Source: an uncultured Clostridium sp. (lineage in GTDB: Bacteria > Bacillota > Clostridia > TANB77 > CAG-508). Taken from it: a DNA stretch of 34,394 bases. The notes below the pieces were generated by a model. That model was given only the letters and a program-made list of their open reading frames with translations, ran no database searches and was not told where the DNA came from. Every line of letters begins with the position of its first letter. Position 1 is the stretch's first letter. Location: contig CAMYZH010000016.1 in assembly GCA_947303785.1 (NCBI GenBank), forward strand, positions 1 through 34,394, written 5' to 3'. Below are positions 1 through 7,358 of this stretch, piece by piece. Both the position numbers and the translations under genes were made by a program.

Positions 1-375
1 TATTATTTATTAACAGCTCAAATAATTACAGATATTGAACAGTCAAATTATCGAAAACAGTACATAGCAGAATTTACTGATTCAATATTAGACAAAACAC
101 AAAAGTTAGCTCGTTTATTAGAAATAATAAATAATCCATCAATACAAGACAGATTAGTAATTGGTATTAATTATAATATAATTAATAAAAATAGAGAAAG
201 TATATATGAATTACTTAGAAATGGATACAAAATTGCAGTAGTATTAGATGATACATTTGGAGCATCAGAATCAGACATACAAAGGCTTACAATGTTTCAA
301 TATGTATTTGCAAGCAAAGAATCTTCTTACTATGAAATAATAAGAAAAAGATTAAATAATTTGATTGAAGTATAA
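1..375 (+). CDS. 3' end of an unrecognised protein (partial)
   Basis: The frame is open from the first base and stops at 375, giving the last 124 residues of a protein that begins outside the window. I do not recognise it with confidence. The tail is hydrophilic and largely helical. A stretch of the type NRESIYELLRNGYKIAVVLDD is faintly like the late part of an EAL domain (a helix followed by an A-x-x-DD strand), but the catalytic EAL motifs would lie upstream, so this is only a hint. It ends 14 bases before the next start, so it is very probably the upstream member of the operon with the McrB-like ATPase, the DUF2357-like protein and SipW. Coding status is supported by codon use like its neighbours and by the tight spacing. 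Confidence 0.7.
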   Translation, partial: YYLLTAQIITDIEQSNYRKQYIAEFTDSILDKTQKLARLLEIINNPSIQDRLVIGINYNIINKNRESIYELLRNGYKIAVVLDDTFGASESDIQRLTMFQYVFASKESSYYEIIRKRLNNLIEV

Positions 376-389
376 AGAGGTATTATTAA

Positions 390-1919
390 ATGAACACTTT
401 TACTAAATTTTTATATGATTTTATGTCACAATTTTTTGGTGGATTTGGAACAATATTTGTTGGAATAGGAAGAGGAATTAAGCAGATATTCAATTTTTCA
501 GCATATAGACAAGTTGTTCAAATGTACAGTGGCGATTTATCTATGTCAGAAACAGTATTATCAATAATAGCAGTAGGACTAATGATCTTAGTTCTTTCAA
601 TGATTTTTGGGTTACTATTTTTGATATTTAGAAAATACTTTAGATTCAGAAAGAAAAATCTAGATCAAGATGCAATGCTAAATGAAATTGCAACTTTAAA
701 TAATAAAGTTGCTGATTTAATGAAAGAAAAAGATGAAATAATGGCAATGAAAGTGTCTCAACTTGGCTTAAAACCTTCTGAAGATGCTACAGAAGAATTA
801 GAAACAGGAGATCAAAGTGAAGAAGATTTAATTGAAAATGGAATTAGATTTTCAAAATTAAACGATATAGATGCAGAATATGCAAATTATAAACCTAAAG
901 ATTATGGAAATTCATTTACATTACCTGAACTTGTAGCTAATTTTAGAAATTTTGCAGCATCAAAATTAGGATTATATTATACTGAAAAAATGATGAGACT
1001 ATTTATTTCAGGACTAGCCTCAACAAAATTAATAATATTGCAAGGTATTTCTGGTACTGGTAAAACATCCCTATCATATGCTTGGGGAAAATTTATGAAA
1101 CATGATTCATGTATTGCTTCAGTTCAGCCATCATGGAGAGATAGAACAGATATGTTTGGCTATTTCAATGAATTTACCAAAAAATTTAATGAAACAGAAA
1201 TGTTAAAAGTTATGTATGAAGCAGGTTATACAGATGATGTATATACAGTTATACTAGATGAGATGAACCTTTCACGTGTTGAATACTATTTTGCAGAAAT
1301 GTTATCAATTCTTGAGATGCCAAATAGAAAAGAATGGATTATCGAACTTGTTCCAAATTCATGGAAATCAGACCCAAAGAAAATAAAAAAAGGTAAACTA
1401 CAGGTTCCACCTAATATGTGGTATATTGGAACAATTAATAATGATGACTCTACATTTGCAGTTACAGATAAGGTTTATGATAGAGCAATGCCTATTGATA
1501 TAAACGATAAAGGTGTTCCATTTGAACCAATAGACACAGAGGCAGAAGATGTAAACTTTTCATATTTAGATAAATTGTTTTCAACAGCAATAAAGGATAA
1601 TCCTATTACAGATGATACACTTGAAAAAATAAATATAATGGATGATTATGTTATAAAACATTTTCGTATAGCTTTTGGTAACCGTATTGTATCACATATG
1701 AAAAAATTTGTTCCGGTATATGTAGCCTGTGGTGGAGATGAAATAGAAGGTGTTGACTACTTTATAGCCAAAAAAATATTAAGAAAATTTGAGCAATTAA
1801 ATATTTCATATATAAGAGATGAGATAGATCCATACATTGAATTTTTAAATAAAACATTTGGAAAAGATAAAATGGCTGAATGTATAGAATATCTATTAAG
1901 ATTGAAAAAATTAACATAA
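390..1919 (+). CDS. membrane-anchored McrB-like AAA+ ATPase
   Basis: A 509-residue AAA+ protein of the McrB/dynein-related branch. Seen: an amphipathic N-terminal stretch at about 13-34, a transmembrane helix at about 56-82, a short coiled coil at about 92-122 and an acidic linker at about 130-150. The ATPase follows, with Walker A GISGTGKTS (219-227, Lys225), Walker B with the McrB-type extension VILDEMNLS (287-295) and a sensor/arginine-finger region GTINNDDS...YDRA (347-367). McrB proteins are GTP/ATP motors that normally drive a nuclease partner. Here the membrane helix and the neighbours (DUF2357-like protein, SipW, a TasA-like protein) argue for a role at the membrane rather than in restriction, which is inference. 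No DNA-recognition domain is visible in the N-terminal part. The ATG at 390 follows AAAGAGG. Confidence 0.8.
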   Translation: MNTFTKFLYDFMSQFFGGFGTIFVGIGRGIKQIFNFSAYRQVVQMYSGDLSMSETVLSIIAVGLMILVLSMIFGLLFLIFRKYFRFRKKNLDQDAMLNEIATLNNKVADLMKEKDEIMAMKVSQLGLKPSEDATEELETGDQSEEDLIENGIRFSKLNDIDAEYANYKPKDYGNSFTLPELVANFRNFAASKLGLYYTEKMMRLFISGLASTKLIILQGISGTGKTSLSYAWGKFMKHDSCIASVQPSWRDRTDMFGYFNEFTKKFNETEMLKVMYEAGYTDDVYTVILDEMNLSRVEYYFAEMLSILEMPNRKEWIIELVPNSWKSDPKKIKKGKLQVPPNMWYIGTINNDDSTFAVTDKVYDRAMPIDINDKGVPFEPIDTEAEDVNFSYLDKLFSTAIKDNPITDDTLEKINIMDDYVIKHFRIAFGNRIVSHMKKFVPVYVACGGDEIEGVDYFIAKKILRKFEQLNISYIRDEIDPYIEFLNKTFGKDKMAECIEYLLRLKKLT

Positions 1920-1955
1920 AAATAAATATTAAATATACATAGGAAGTTTAAAAAT

Positions 1956-3059
1956 ATGAGAGATTTAGATGTAATTGATTTGTATGAAAGAATAGATGAA
2001 GGATATACTGAAAAATTTTTAGAAAATACAGAATCAAAGGTTCATACAAAAGTTGAAATTGAAAAAATAGTTGAAGATACTGAATGGCTTGATTTAATGG
2101 AAGAAGTAATTCCATATATTGATGCAATCTTCAGAAATCCAAATAAATTCATTATCAATGAAGAAGAAATAATGAAAATTGAACAAACAAAAAAAGTTAC
2201 TGTTGAAAGTATTAAACACTTATCTAAAAATACAAACTTCATCCAAGAAGTTGACAAAAGAACCGGAGATGTTACTCCTTCTAAACTGTTGAATGTTCGA
2301 AAAGAGGAAAGTTATAATACATACGAAAATAGAGTAATATATACATTAGTACAAAATATGAAATTTTATGTTTCCAAAAAGAGAGAATATGCAGAAGCTA
2401 GAAAAAATGCTCAAGAAAAAAACATCAGACAAATAGATTATGAAGGAAAATCAAGAATTAATGGAGAAGTTGTAAATATTGAATTTCATGTAGACTCTAA
2501 ACTAGAAGATAAATCCAAAAGCAAAACAGATACAGATATTGTACTTGAGAGAATAGATAGAATAAATCAAAAAATTAAAGACATATCTTTTACAGAACTA
2601 TACAAAATTCTGGAAAAAATAAATTTTGCACCAGTTACATCACCTGTAAAGAAAACAAACATGATTTTAAAAAATGTTAGATTTCAATATGCTATGAAAT
2701 TATGGGAATATATGCAAACACACATGGATGATGAATCTAAAAAATTTAGCAACAGAGACGAAAAAGACAATGATGAAGAAACAAAATCAATGGTAGATGA
2801 GACTTTCTTATTAGATTATTTGATTTCAAGAACATTAGTAGAAGAAGATTTAAAGACAAAAGAAAAGGTTCAAAACAGAATAACTACTACACTAATCCAA
2901 AGAATAATAAGTATTAATCCAAACATGCCAGTAGAAGACTTTAAAAAAATGGTTGGAGATAAATATGAAGTTATTAAAAACAGAAATTTAGTTAATACTA
3001 GCGAAATACAAACAATCTTCAAAAAATATATTGATGAATTTTTAGAAAAACTAAAATAG
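1956..3059 (+). CDS. DUF2357-like partner of the AAA+ ATPase, no visible nuclease domain
   Basis: A 367-residue soluble, highly charged protein placed directly after the McrB-like ATPase, as DUF2357 proteins usually are. Family-like features are the segment SYNTYENRVIYTLVQNM (119-135), which resembles the ENR helix of DUF2357, and the later block P-x-x-PVKKTNMILKNVRF...MKLWEYM (about 226-253). DUF2357 proteins often end in a PD-(D/E)xK nuclease. I see no such D...ExK core in the last 110 residues, and the length is shorter than nuclease-bearing members, so it may be a structural or adaptor partner of the motor. No membrane segment or signal peptide is present. AGGAAG precedes the ATG by about 9 bases. 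Assignment to the family is by motif and context only. Confidence 0.65.
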   Translation: MRDLDVIDLYERIDEGYTEKFLENTESKVHTKVEIEKIVEDTEWLDLMEEVIPYIDAIFRNPNKFIINEEEIMKIEQTKKVTVESIKHLSKNTNFIQEVDKRTGDVTPSKLLNVRKEESYNTYENRVIYTLVQNMKFYVSKKREYAEARKNAQEKNIRQIDYEGKSRINGEVVNIEFHVDSKLEDKSKSKTDTDIVLERIDRINQKIKDISFTELYKILEKINFAPVTSPVKKTNMILKNVRFQYAMKLWEYMQTHMDDESKKFSNRDEKDNDEETKSMVDETFLLDYLISRTLVEEDLKTKEKVQNRITTTLIQRIISINPNMPVEDFKKMVGDKYEVIKNRNLVNTSEIQTIFKKYIDEFLEKLK

Positions 3060-3071
3060 TAGGAGAAAAAA

Positions 3072-3671
3072 ATGATAGAAAAAATAAAGAAAATGAAACA
3101 AAATAAAATACTTAAAGTTATTGGAAATATAATTTATGGATTATTAGTATTATTTGTAGTGCTACTGCTACTTGTTGTAGTTTTACAAAGATTTTCAAAT
3201 AATACAATTACTCTTGGAGGTTTTAGAATTTTTAATATTGCAACAGAATCAATGGTTCCTGTATATGATGTTGGTGATGTAATTATAGATAAAAAGGTAG
3301 ATCCAAAAGATTTAAAGGCTGGAGATGATATTTCATATCTAGGAAAAGAAAGAGATTTTGCTGGAAAAATAGTAACACACAGGATAGAATCAATCGAAAA
3401 ACAAGAAGATGGAACATATAAGATTATTACAAAAGGTGTAGCAAATGCATTTGCAGATCCTGAAATTACCGATAGTCAAGTTCAAGGAAAAGTTATATAT
3501 AAATTTATAACACTAAGTTTCATATCAAAAATAATACGTAAAAGCTTAGTAATGATGTATGTATTAATCTTTATACCAATAGGAATAATCATATTTATAA
3601 ATTTAAAAAACTTTTTTAGCAGAAATAAGGACCAAGAAGACGATGATGACAGCAAAGATGATAATGATTAA
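3072..3671 (+). CDS. sipW: SipW-like (ER-type) signal peptidase I
   Basis: A 199-residue membrane serine protease of the archaeal/ER-type S26B group, which includes Bacillus SipW, the enzyme that processes TasA-type fibre proteins. Seen: an N-terminal transmembrane helix (about 17-39), the catalytic Ser in ATESMVPVYDVGD (Ser60), and a His in IVTHRI (His103) where bacterial SPase I would have Lys, diagnostic of the Ser/His ER type. A second transmembrane helix (about 159-180) and a strongly acidic C-terminal tail (DQEDDDDSKDDND) follow. It starts 12 bases after the DUF2357-like gene and precedes a CalY/TasA-like substrate by 28 bases. The likely substrates are the SipW-type precursors encoded at 3700-4305, 4391-4996 and 6144-7109. 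Confidence 0.88.
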   Translation: MIEKIKKMKQNKILKVIGNIIYGLLVLFVVLLLLVVVLQRFSNNTITLGGFRIFNIATESMVPVYDVGDVIIDKKVDPKDLKAGDDISYLGKERDFAGKIVTHRIESIEKQEDGTYKIITKGVANAFADPEITDSQVQGKVIYKFITLSFISKIIRKSLVMMYVLIFIPIGIIIFINLKNFFSRNKDQEDDDDSKDDND

Positions 3672-3699
3672 AAATATAATTATTAATGAGGAATAAATA

Positions 3700-4305
3700 A
3701 TGGAAGTATTAAAAAAAATATGGAGTAACATAAAAAAGATAAAAATACAAACTCTTTTAGTATTAATAGTAATATTGTCATTTACTTCATATGCGTGGTT
3801 TGTATATATATCCAAAGTATCTGCTGGACTTTCAGCTCACGTAGAGGCATGGCAAGTCACCTTTGCTGTTGATGATGAAGAATTTCATAATTTAACAATA
3901 GATGTTGGAAGAATTTATCCTGGAATGGATGATTTCACACAAGAAATAAGAATAGTAAATAATGGTGAAATTGATGGAGAAATATCATTTGAAGTTACTA
4001 AGATGATTGTTTTAGGAACTACATACGAAGCATCTGGAGGTGTAACAGCAGATGATTTAACTTCAATGTTACAAAACGATTTTCCGTTTAGTATTGATAT
4101 TAAAGTTGATGGAGAAAATAATAATACAATTCCAGCTGGAGCAACAAGAAGTGTTAATGTTTCTCTAGTATGGCCTTTTGAAGGTGATGATGATCTTGAT
4201 ACAAAATGGGGAGAAGATGCATATGAGTTTTATAAAACCCATGGACCTGACAGTATTTCAGTTCATATTGATTTGAATTTGAAAGTAAACCAAGTACATC
4301 CATAA
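3700..4305 (+). CDS. CalY/TasA-like secreted protein with SipW-type signal peptide
   Basis: A 201-residue exported protein. Basic residues (about 5-18) precede a hydrophobic core (about 19-31) that ends in the SYAWF sequence typical of SipW-dependent signal peptides. The following segment, SAHVEAWQVTFAVDDEE, resembles the start of the mature camelysin/TasA beta-sandwich. The rest is beta-rich and acidic, with the phrase DVGRIYPGMDDFTQEIRIVNNG typical of TasA-like proteins (a 'P-G' turn, then a strand ending NNGE). No sortase motif is seen. It lies 28 bases after sipW, so enzyme and substrate are co-expressed, and it is followed by a terminator. Inferred role: an extracellular fibre or matrix subunit, or a minor subunit assembled at the membrane. 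Confidence 0.82.
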   Translation: MEVLKKIWSNIKKIKIQTLLVLIVILSFTSYAWFVYISKVSAGLSAHVEAWQVTFAVDDEEFHNLTIDVGRIYPGMDDFTQEIRIVNNGEIDGEISFEVTKMIVLGTTYEASGGVTADDLTSMLQNDFPFSIDIKVDGENNNTIPAGATRSVNVSLVWPFEGDDDLDTKWGEDAYEFYKTHGPDSISVHIDLNLKVNQVHP

Positions 4306-4331
4306 AAGAATATTTTTGGAATAATAAAAAA

Positions 4332-4378
4332 CTCTCTAGAAGAGATTTAATCTAAACTAGAGAGCTTTTATTTTTTTA
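4332..4378. terminator. bidirectional intrinsic terminator
   Basis: CTCTCTAG (4332-4339) pairs with CTAGAGAG (4357-4364), with an inner AGATT/AATCT helix. A T-rich tail (TTTTATTTTTTT) follows on the plus strand and an A-run precedes the stem, so it can also serve the minus strand. It separates the convergent genes ending at 4305 (+) and 4391 (-). Confidence 0.85.
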
Positions 4379-4390
4379 TAATTTTAAAAA

Positions 4391-4996
4391 TTATGGATTT
4401 GAAGATGTATTTACTTTTTGAATAAATTGTACATTTACATTAAGAAGAGCTTTAGCATTATCTGGAACTGTAGCATTTGTATCAGCAGCATTATTCATTG
4501 TACCATTTTCATCATCCCACTTAATATAAACTCTAATTTTTTTAGTTCTGGAAGTATCAGTGTTTAGAACACTTCCTGAAATCTTATTGTTTGAAATTGA
4601 ATATTTAACATTATAATTCTCATCTAATGAATATCCTGTAGGAACCAAATCAGGAACACTTGATGAATCATCAGATTTTACTGTTATAGTATAGTCAAAA
4701 GAAACATCAGTATTTGTATAATCTAAGTTTAAATCAAAATATCCTTCAGCAGTTGGAGCAATTACATTTGCGCTAATATCGTTGGTCCCTGGAAAAACAG
4801 GAGTAATAGTATTTGAAATATCAGAAGAGTTTTTAATAGATTGATTATTTATTTTTATATCCCATCTTGCAATAGAAACATTTGCAGATCCGTTAGCAGA
4901 TGTTCGATATTTTGAATATGTAACTACAATGAACGTTAAAATTGCAATTACACATAAACATACAATAATAAATAATAATTTTTTTAAATTTTTCAT
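4391..4996 (-). CDS. TasA-like secreted protein with SipW-type signal peptide
   Basis: A 201-residue exported protein. The start is the ATG at 4996, because GAAAGGA (5006-5012) stands about nine bases upstream of it. A TTG 18 bases further up overlaps that ribosome binding site and is rejected. The N-terminus MKNLKK is followed by a long hydrophobic core and then TYSKYRTSANGSANVSIARWDIKIN. This is the SipW-type pattern: 'Y(S/A)x(Y/F)', a short linker, then the first strand 'A.W.I.(V/I)'. The remainder is Ser/Asn/Thr/Asp-rich and beta-strand-like, as in the TasA/CalY fold (FDYTITVKSDD, IRVYIKWDDENG). It is transcribed divergently from 5172 from a promoter that shares the TTACA-type motif. Probable fibre or matrix protein. 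Confidence 0.8.
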   Translation of the reverse strand: MKNLKKLLFIIVCLCVIAILTFIVVTYSKYRTSANGSANVSIARWDIKINNQSIKNSSDISNTITPVFPGTNDISANVIAPTAEGYFDLNLDYTNTDVSFDYTITVKSDDSSSVPDLVPTGYSLDENYNVKYSISNNKISGSVLNTDTSRTKKIRVYIKWDDENGTMNNAADTNATVPDNAKALLNVNVQFIQKVNTSSNP

Positions 4997-5037
4997 TAAT
5001 AAAATTCCTTTCAAAAATAATAGATTAAGATATTAGA

Positions 5038-5066
5038 ATTTTAACATTAAATTAAAAAGAGTACAA
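5038..5066 (-). promoter_or_regulatory. sigma-A-type promoter of the 4391-4996 gene
   Basis: On the minus strand, -35 TTGTAC (complement of 5061-5066), a 17-bp spacer and an extended -10 TGTTAAAAT (hexamer complement of 5038-5043) lie about 40 bases upstream of the ATG at 4996. Confidence 0.6.
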
Positions 5067-5105
5067 CTTTTTTTAACGAAATATTACAATACTGTAATAT
5101 TTATA
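5062..5105. promoter_or_regulatory. operator region between divergent fibre genes: phased TTACA-like sites with a palindrome
   Basis: A perfect inverted repeat AAATATTAC (5079-5087) / GTAATATTT (5094-5102) with a 6-bp spacer lies between the divergent genes 4391-4996 (-) and 5172-5930 (+). In 11-bp steps from 5062 the sequence reads TACAACT, TTAACGA, TTACAAT, TAATATT. This is a weaker version of the phased TTACA arrays seen upstream of 6144 and 15820. It overlaps the edge of the minus-strand -35 box, so it could act on both genes. Confidence 0.5.
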
Positions 5106-5171
5106 TTAAAATGTAGAATATTGAAATTTTTTATTTTATAATGTAAATATATTTGCGAAAAGGAAGTAAAA

Positions 5172-5930
5172 ATGAAAAAAAATAAGGAAGAGAATGTATT
5201 TACCAAAACTGAAAAATTAGGAAATATTGAGAAAGTAAAATTAGATTCTGAAAAAATAAGAAAAAGAGATGTTAAAATAAAAATACTTAAAGTTGCTCTT
5301 TTGATAAGTTCACTATTTTTAATCATAATCTATTTCTTATTAAGAGCATTATATTCTAGTGATAGTTTTACAATTTCAATAGACCAAGCATTTTCAAGAA
5401 AAACTGGAATTGTTGCATATGAACATTTTGATGAAAAAGATCACAAAATAATATTAGAGGCCAAAAATCTTGAATTTGTTGATAACATATCAGTAAACTG
5501 GATTCCAAAAGATATAGATACAGAAGCAGAAGGAAGTCATAATGGCGAAAATTATATTGCATACACATTTTATTTACAAAATATGGGACAACACACAATA
5601 GATTATTGGTATCAAATTCCTATTGATGATGTTGTATTAAATGCTGATACAGCAATAAGAGTAATGGTATTTAGAAATGGTGAAAAAACAATATATGCAA
5701 AGCAAGCGGCCAATGGTCAGCCTGAGCCAGATACAACTGAATTCTTTTCAGATAAATTGGTATGTGTTGAAGGTGTTAAAAACTTTGAACCAGGTCAAGT
5801 AGATAGATTTACAATTGTAATCTGGATGGAAGGAGATGATCCCGAATGTGTTAATAATATAATAGGCGGACAAGTTAAGATGCATATGGATATTACAGGT
5901 GAACAAATTCACGCAAAAAGTGAAAGATAA
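5172..5930 (+). CDS. membrane-anchored or secreted protein, paralogue of the 6144-7109 product
   Basis: A 252-residue protein with a long charged N-terminal region (1-39), one hydrophobic helix (about 41-60, ending in YFLLRALYSS) and a beta-rich extracellular part. Unlike its neighbours it lacks a clear YAWF-type SipW signal, so it may stay anchored. Its C-terminal block FTIVIWMEGDDPECVNNIIGG matches, in order and spacing, FRVYMWIEGQDYDCQNSASGA in the 6144-7109 product (W-x-E-G-x-D-x-x-C-x-N-x-x-x-G). The two proteins therefore share a C-terminal domain. Start ATG at 5172 after AAAAGGAAG. A candidate promoter (TTGAAA 5121-5126 with TAAATA 5144-5149, or TATAAT at 5137-5142) is poor. Function unknown; surface fibre accessory protein is the best guess. 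Confidence 0.72.
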   Translation: MKKNKEENVFTKTEKLGNIEKVKLDSEKIRKRDVKIKILKVALLISSLFLIIIYFLLRALYSSDSFTISIDQAFSRKTGIVAYEHFDEKDHKIILEAKNLEFVDNISVNWIPKDIDTEAEGSHNGENYIAYTFYLQNMGQHTIDYWYQIPIDDVVLNADTAIRVMVFRNGEKTIYAKQAANGQPEPDTTEFFSDKLVCVEGVKNFEPGQVDRFTIVIWMEGDDPECVNNIIGGQVKMHMDITGEQIHAKSER

Positions 5931-5968
5931 AAAAATTGCAGGACAGATTTAAAAAAGTTTTTAAATCG

Positions 5969-6012
5969 TTACAAAAGTATTACAAAACTGTTAAAAATAT
6001 ATTACAAACGGT
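5969..6012 (+). promoter_or_regulatory. four 11-bp-phased TTACA half-sites upstream of the 6144 promoter
   Basis: Starting at 5969 the sequence runs in exact 11-bp steps: TTACAAAAGTA, TTACAAAACTG, TTAAAAATATA, TTACAAACGGT. On the minus strand this reads TGTAAT-N5-TTTAAC-N5-TGTAAT-N5-TGTAAC. That is the layout of WalR (TGTWAH-N5-TGTWAH) and of PhoP-type direct-repeat boxes bound by OmpR-family response regulators. The array ends 18 bases before the -35 hexamer. A near-identical array is at 15678-15721. Confidence 0.65.
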
Positions 6013-6030
6013 AAAAATACAGTAAAAAAT

Positions 6031-6059
6031 TTGACACAAAAAATCGAATATGGTAAAAT
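6031..6059 (+). promoter_or_regulatory. strong sigma-A promoter for the 6144-7109 gene
   Basis: -35 TTGACA (6031-6036), a 17-bp spacer and -10 TAAAAT (6054-6059). The transcript would have a leader of about 78 bases. A TATATAT...ATATATA hairpin (about 6102-6124) sits just before the AAGGGG ribosome binding site. Confidence 0.85.
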
Positions 6060-6143
6060 TAATATATAGGCTGAGATAATCGCTTATATTAACTAAAGAA
6101 ATATATATTCGTATCGTATATATAGAGAAAGAAGGGGATACAT

Positions 6144-7109
6144 ATGAAGAGAAAAAATAATAAGAAAAGATCATACAAGACCACCTTGCTTGTATTATTA
6201 CTAACCGCTATTTTATTAATAGCATCAACTTATGCCTGGTTTACATCAAACAGAACAGTTACAGTTGATACAATTGATGTTAATGTTGCAGCTGTTAATG
6301 GTTTACAAATTTCAACCAATGCAGCTGATTGGTCAGCTTTTATTGATGCAACCGACATTACAACAAATGCTTATGCTACAGCAGTAAATAGATTACCACA
6401 AACATTATATCCAGTATCTACTGCAAAAGGATTAAATACAGATGGAACTATGAAAATGTTTTTAGGATCTGTTGAAGTAGATCCAAATTCAAGTAGTCAT
6501 GATTACTTTTTAACTACAACCGCAACAGATGATTCTGTTGAAAAACCAGCTTATGTAGTATTTGATATGTTCTTAAGACTTGATGGTTCTCAAGCTCAAA
6601 AAATATATCTAACTAAAAATGCTGGAGTTACAGGAAAGACAGAAGGTAAAGGTATTGAAAATGCAGTTAGAGTTGCATTTGTAAAAGAAGGATATACAGA
6701 AGATGTATCAGCAGTATCAACAATAACAACTGCTAAAACAACAAGTTCATCTGATGTAATTATTTGGGAGCCAAATAATAATGCTCATACTGCAGCATCT
6801 ATTGCACATGCAAGTTCTGTATATGGCACAACAATTACAGCAAATCAAGTAATACCAAGCTATTATGGAGTTAAATCTGCATTCAGCAATATAGCATTAA
6901 CAGATACAAATTCAGATAGATTTTCATCAATAACACCAGATATTAAAACTGGAACTACAATGGCATCTACAGAATTTACAACTCTTAGCCCAGGTATAAC
7001 AAAGTTTAGAGTATATATGTGGATTGAAGGACAAGATTATGATTGTCAAAACTCTGCTTCTGGAGCAAATATGTCATTAGATCTTCAATTCTCATTAGAT
7101 AATACTTAA
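6144..7109 (+). CDS. SipW-type secreted surface/fibre protein
   Basis: A 321-residue exported protein. A very basic start (KRKNNKKRSYK) is followed by a hydrophobic core and then STYAWFTSNRTVTVDTIDVNVAA, a clear SipW-dependent signal peptide (YAWF-T/S-N). The mature part is rich in Thr, Ser, Ala and Asn, low in Lys/Arg and beta-strand-like. It ends in FRVYMWIEGQDYDCQNSASGA, a C-terminal block shared with the 5172-5930 product. Two Trp and a single Cys in these blocks may pack the fold. It has its own strong promoter and a phased operator array upstream, and stands alone before a terminator, suggesting high expression. It is likely the main fibre subunit of the SipW/TasA-like system. No LPxTG anchor is seen. 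Confidence 0.8.
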   Translation: MKRKNNKKRSYKTTLLVLLLTAILLIASTYAWFTSNRTVTVDTIDVNVAAVNGLQISTNAADWSAFIDATDITTNAYATAVNRLPQTLYPVSTAKGLNTDGTMKMFLGSVEVDPNSSSHDYFLTTTATDDSVEKPAYVVFDMFLRLDGSQAQKIYLTKNAGVTGKTEGKGIENAVRVAFVKEGYTEDVSAVSTITTAKTTSSSDVIIWEPNNNAHTAASIAHASSVYGTTITANQVIPSYYGVKSAFSNIALTDTNSDRFSSITPDIKTGTTMASTEFTTLSPGITKFRVYMWIEGQDYDCQNSASGANMSLDLQFSLDNT

Positions 7110-7156
7110 AATTAATAGGTGGAAATTAGTTTTAATTGAATATGTAAAATATAGGG

Positions 7157-7184
7157 GAGCTAAGCTATATGCTTAGCTCTTTCG
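7157..7184 (+). terminator. intrinsic terminator after the fibre gene
   Basis: A perfect stem GAGCTAAGC (7157-7165) / GCTTAGCTC (7171-7179) with loop TATAT. The following tract TTTCG is only weakly U-rich, so termination may be partial. Confidence 0.65.
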
Positions 7185-7241
7185 TATGCCTATATTGAGC
7201 TTTTATAAATTTAATATTGCTATAAATGAAAATTTATTAGA

Positions 7242-7270
7242 TTGACAGAACCAAGAAAAATTTATATTAT
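7242..7270 (+). promoter_or_regulatory. sigma-A promoter of era-yqzL-recO
   Basis: -35 TTGACA (7242-7247), a 17-bp spacer and -10 TATTAT (7265-7270), with an alternative TATAAT at 7268-7273. It lies 20 bases upstream of AAGGAG. Confidence 0.75.
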
Positions 7271-7298
7271 AATATATGTAAATTTAAGAAAGGAGAGT

Positions 7299-7358
7299 AT
7301 GAATTTAACATACTACAAGATATGGATGTTTTTAAATCAGGATTTGTATCAATCATAG
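7299..7358 (+). CDS. possible 19-residue leader ORF overlapping the era start
   Basis: The only strong ribosome binding site in the era leader (AAGGAG, 7290-7295) sits three bases before an ATG at 7299. This opens a 19-codon frame, +1 relative to era, that overlaps the first 37 bases of era and stops at 7358. The era ATG at 7322 is 26 bases from that site with no better one nearer. The peptide has no recognisable family. It may be translated and coupled to era, or be an accident of the leader. Confidence 0.25.
   Translation: MNLTYYKIWMFLNQDLYQS

Noticed and set aside
1-375. C-terminal part of an EAL c-di-GMP phosphodiesterase
   Set aside because: The match is limited to one helix-strand stretch; the diagnostic EAL and metal motifs would lie outside the window.
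390-3059. Calling the McrB/DUF2357-like pair a restriction system
   Set aside because: No methylated-DNA recognition domain, no visible nuclease motif, a transmembrane helix in the ATPase and fibre genes downstream. The defence idea is kept only as an alternative.
4997-5014. TTG start adding six residues to the minus-strand TasA-like protein
   Set aside because: The codons overlap the GAAAGGA ribosome site that serves the ATG at 4996.
6060-6143. Riboswitch in the leader of the 6144 gene
   Set aside because: Only a simple TATATAT/ATATATA hairpin is visible; no known aptamer core.
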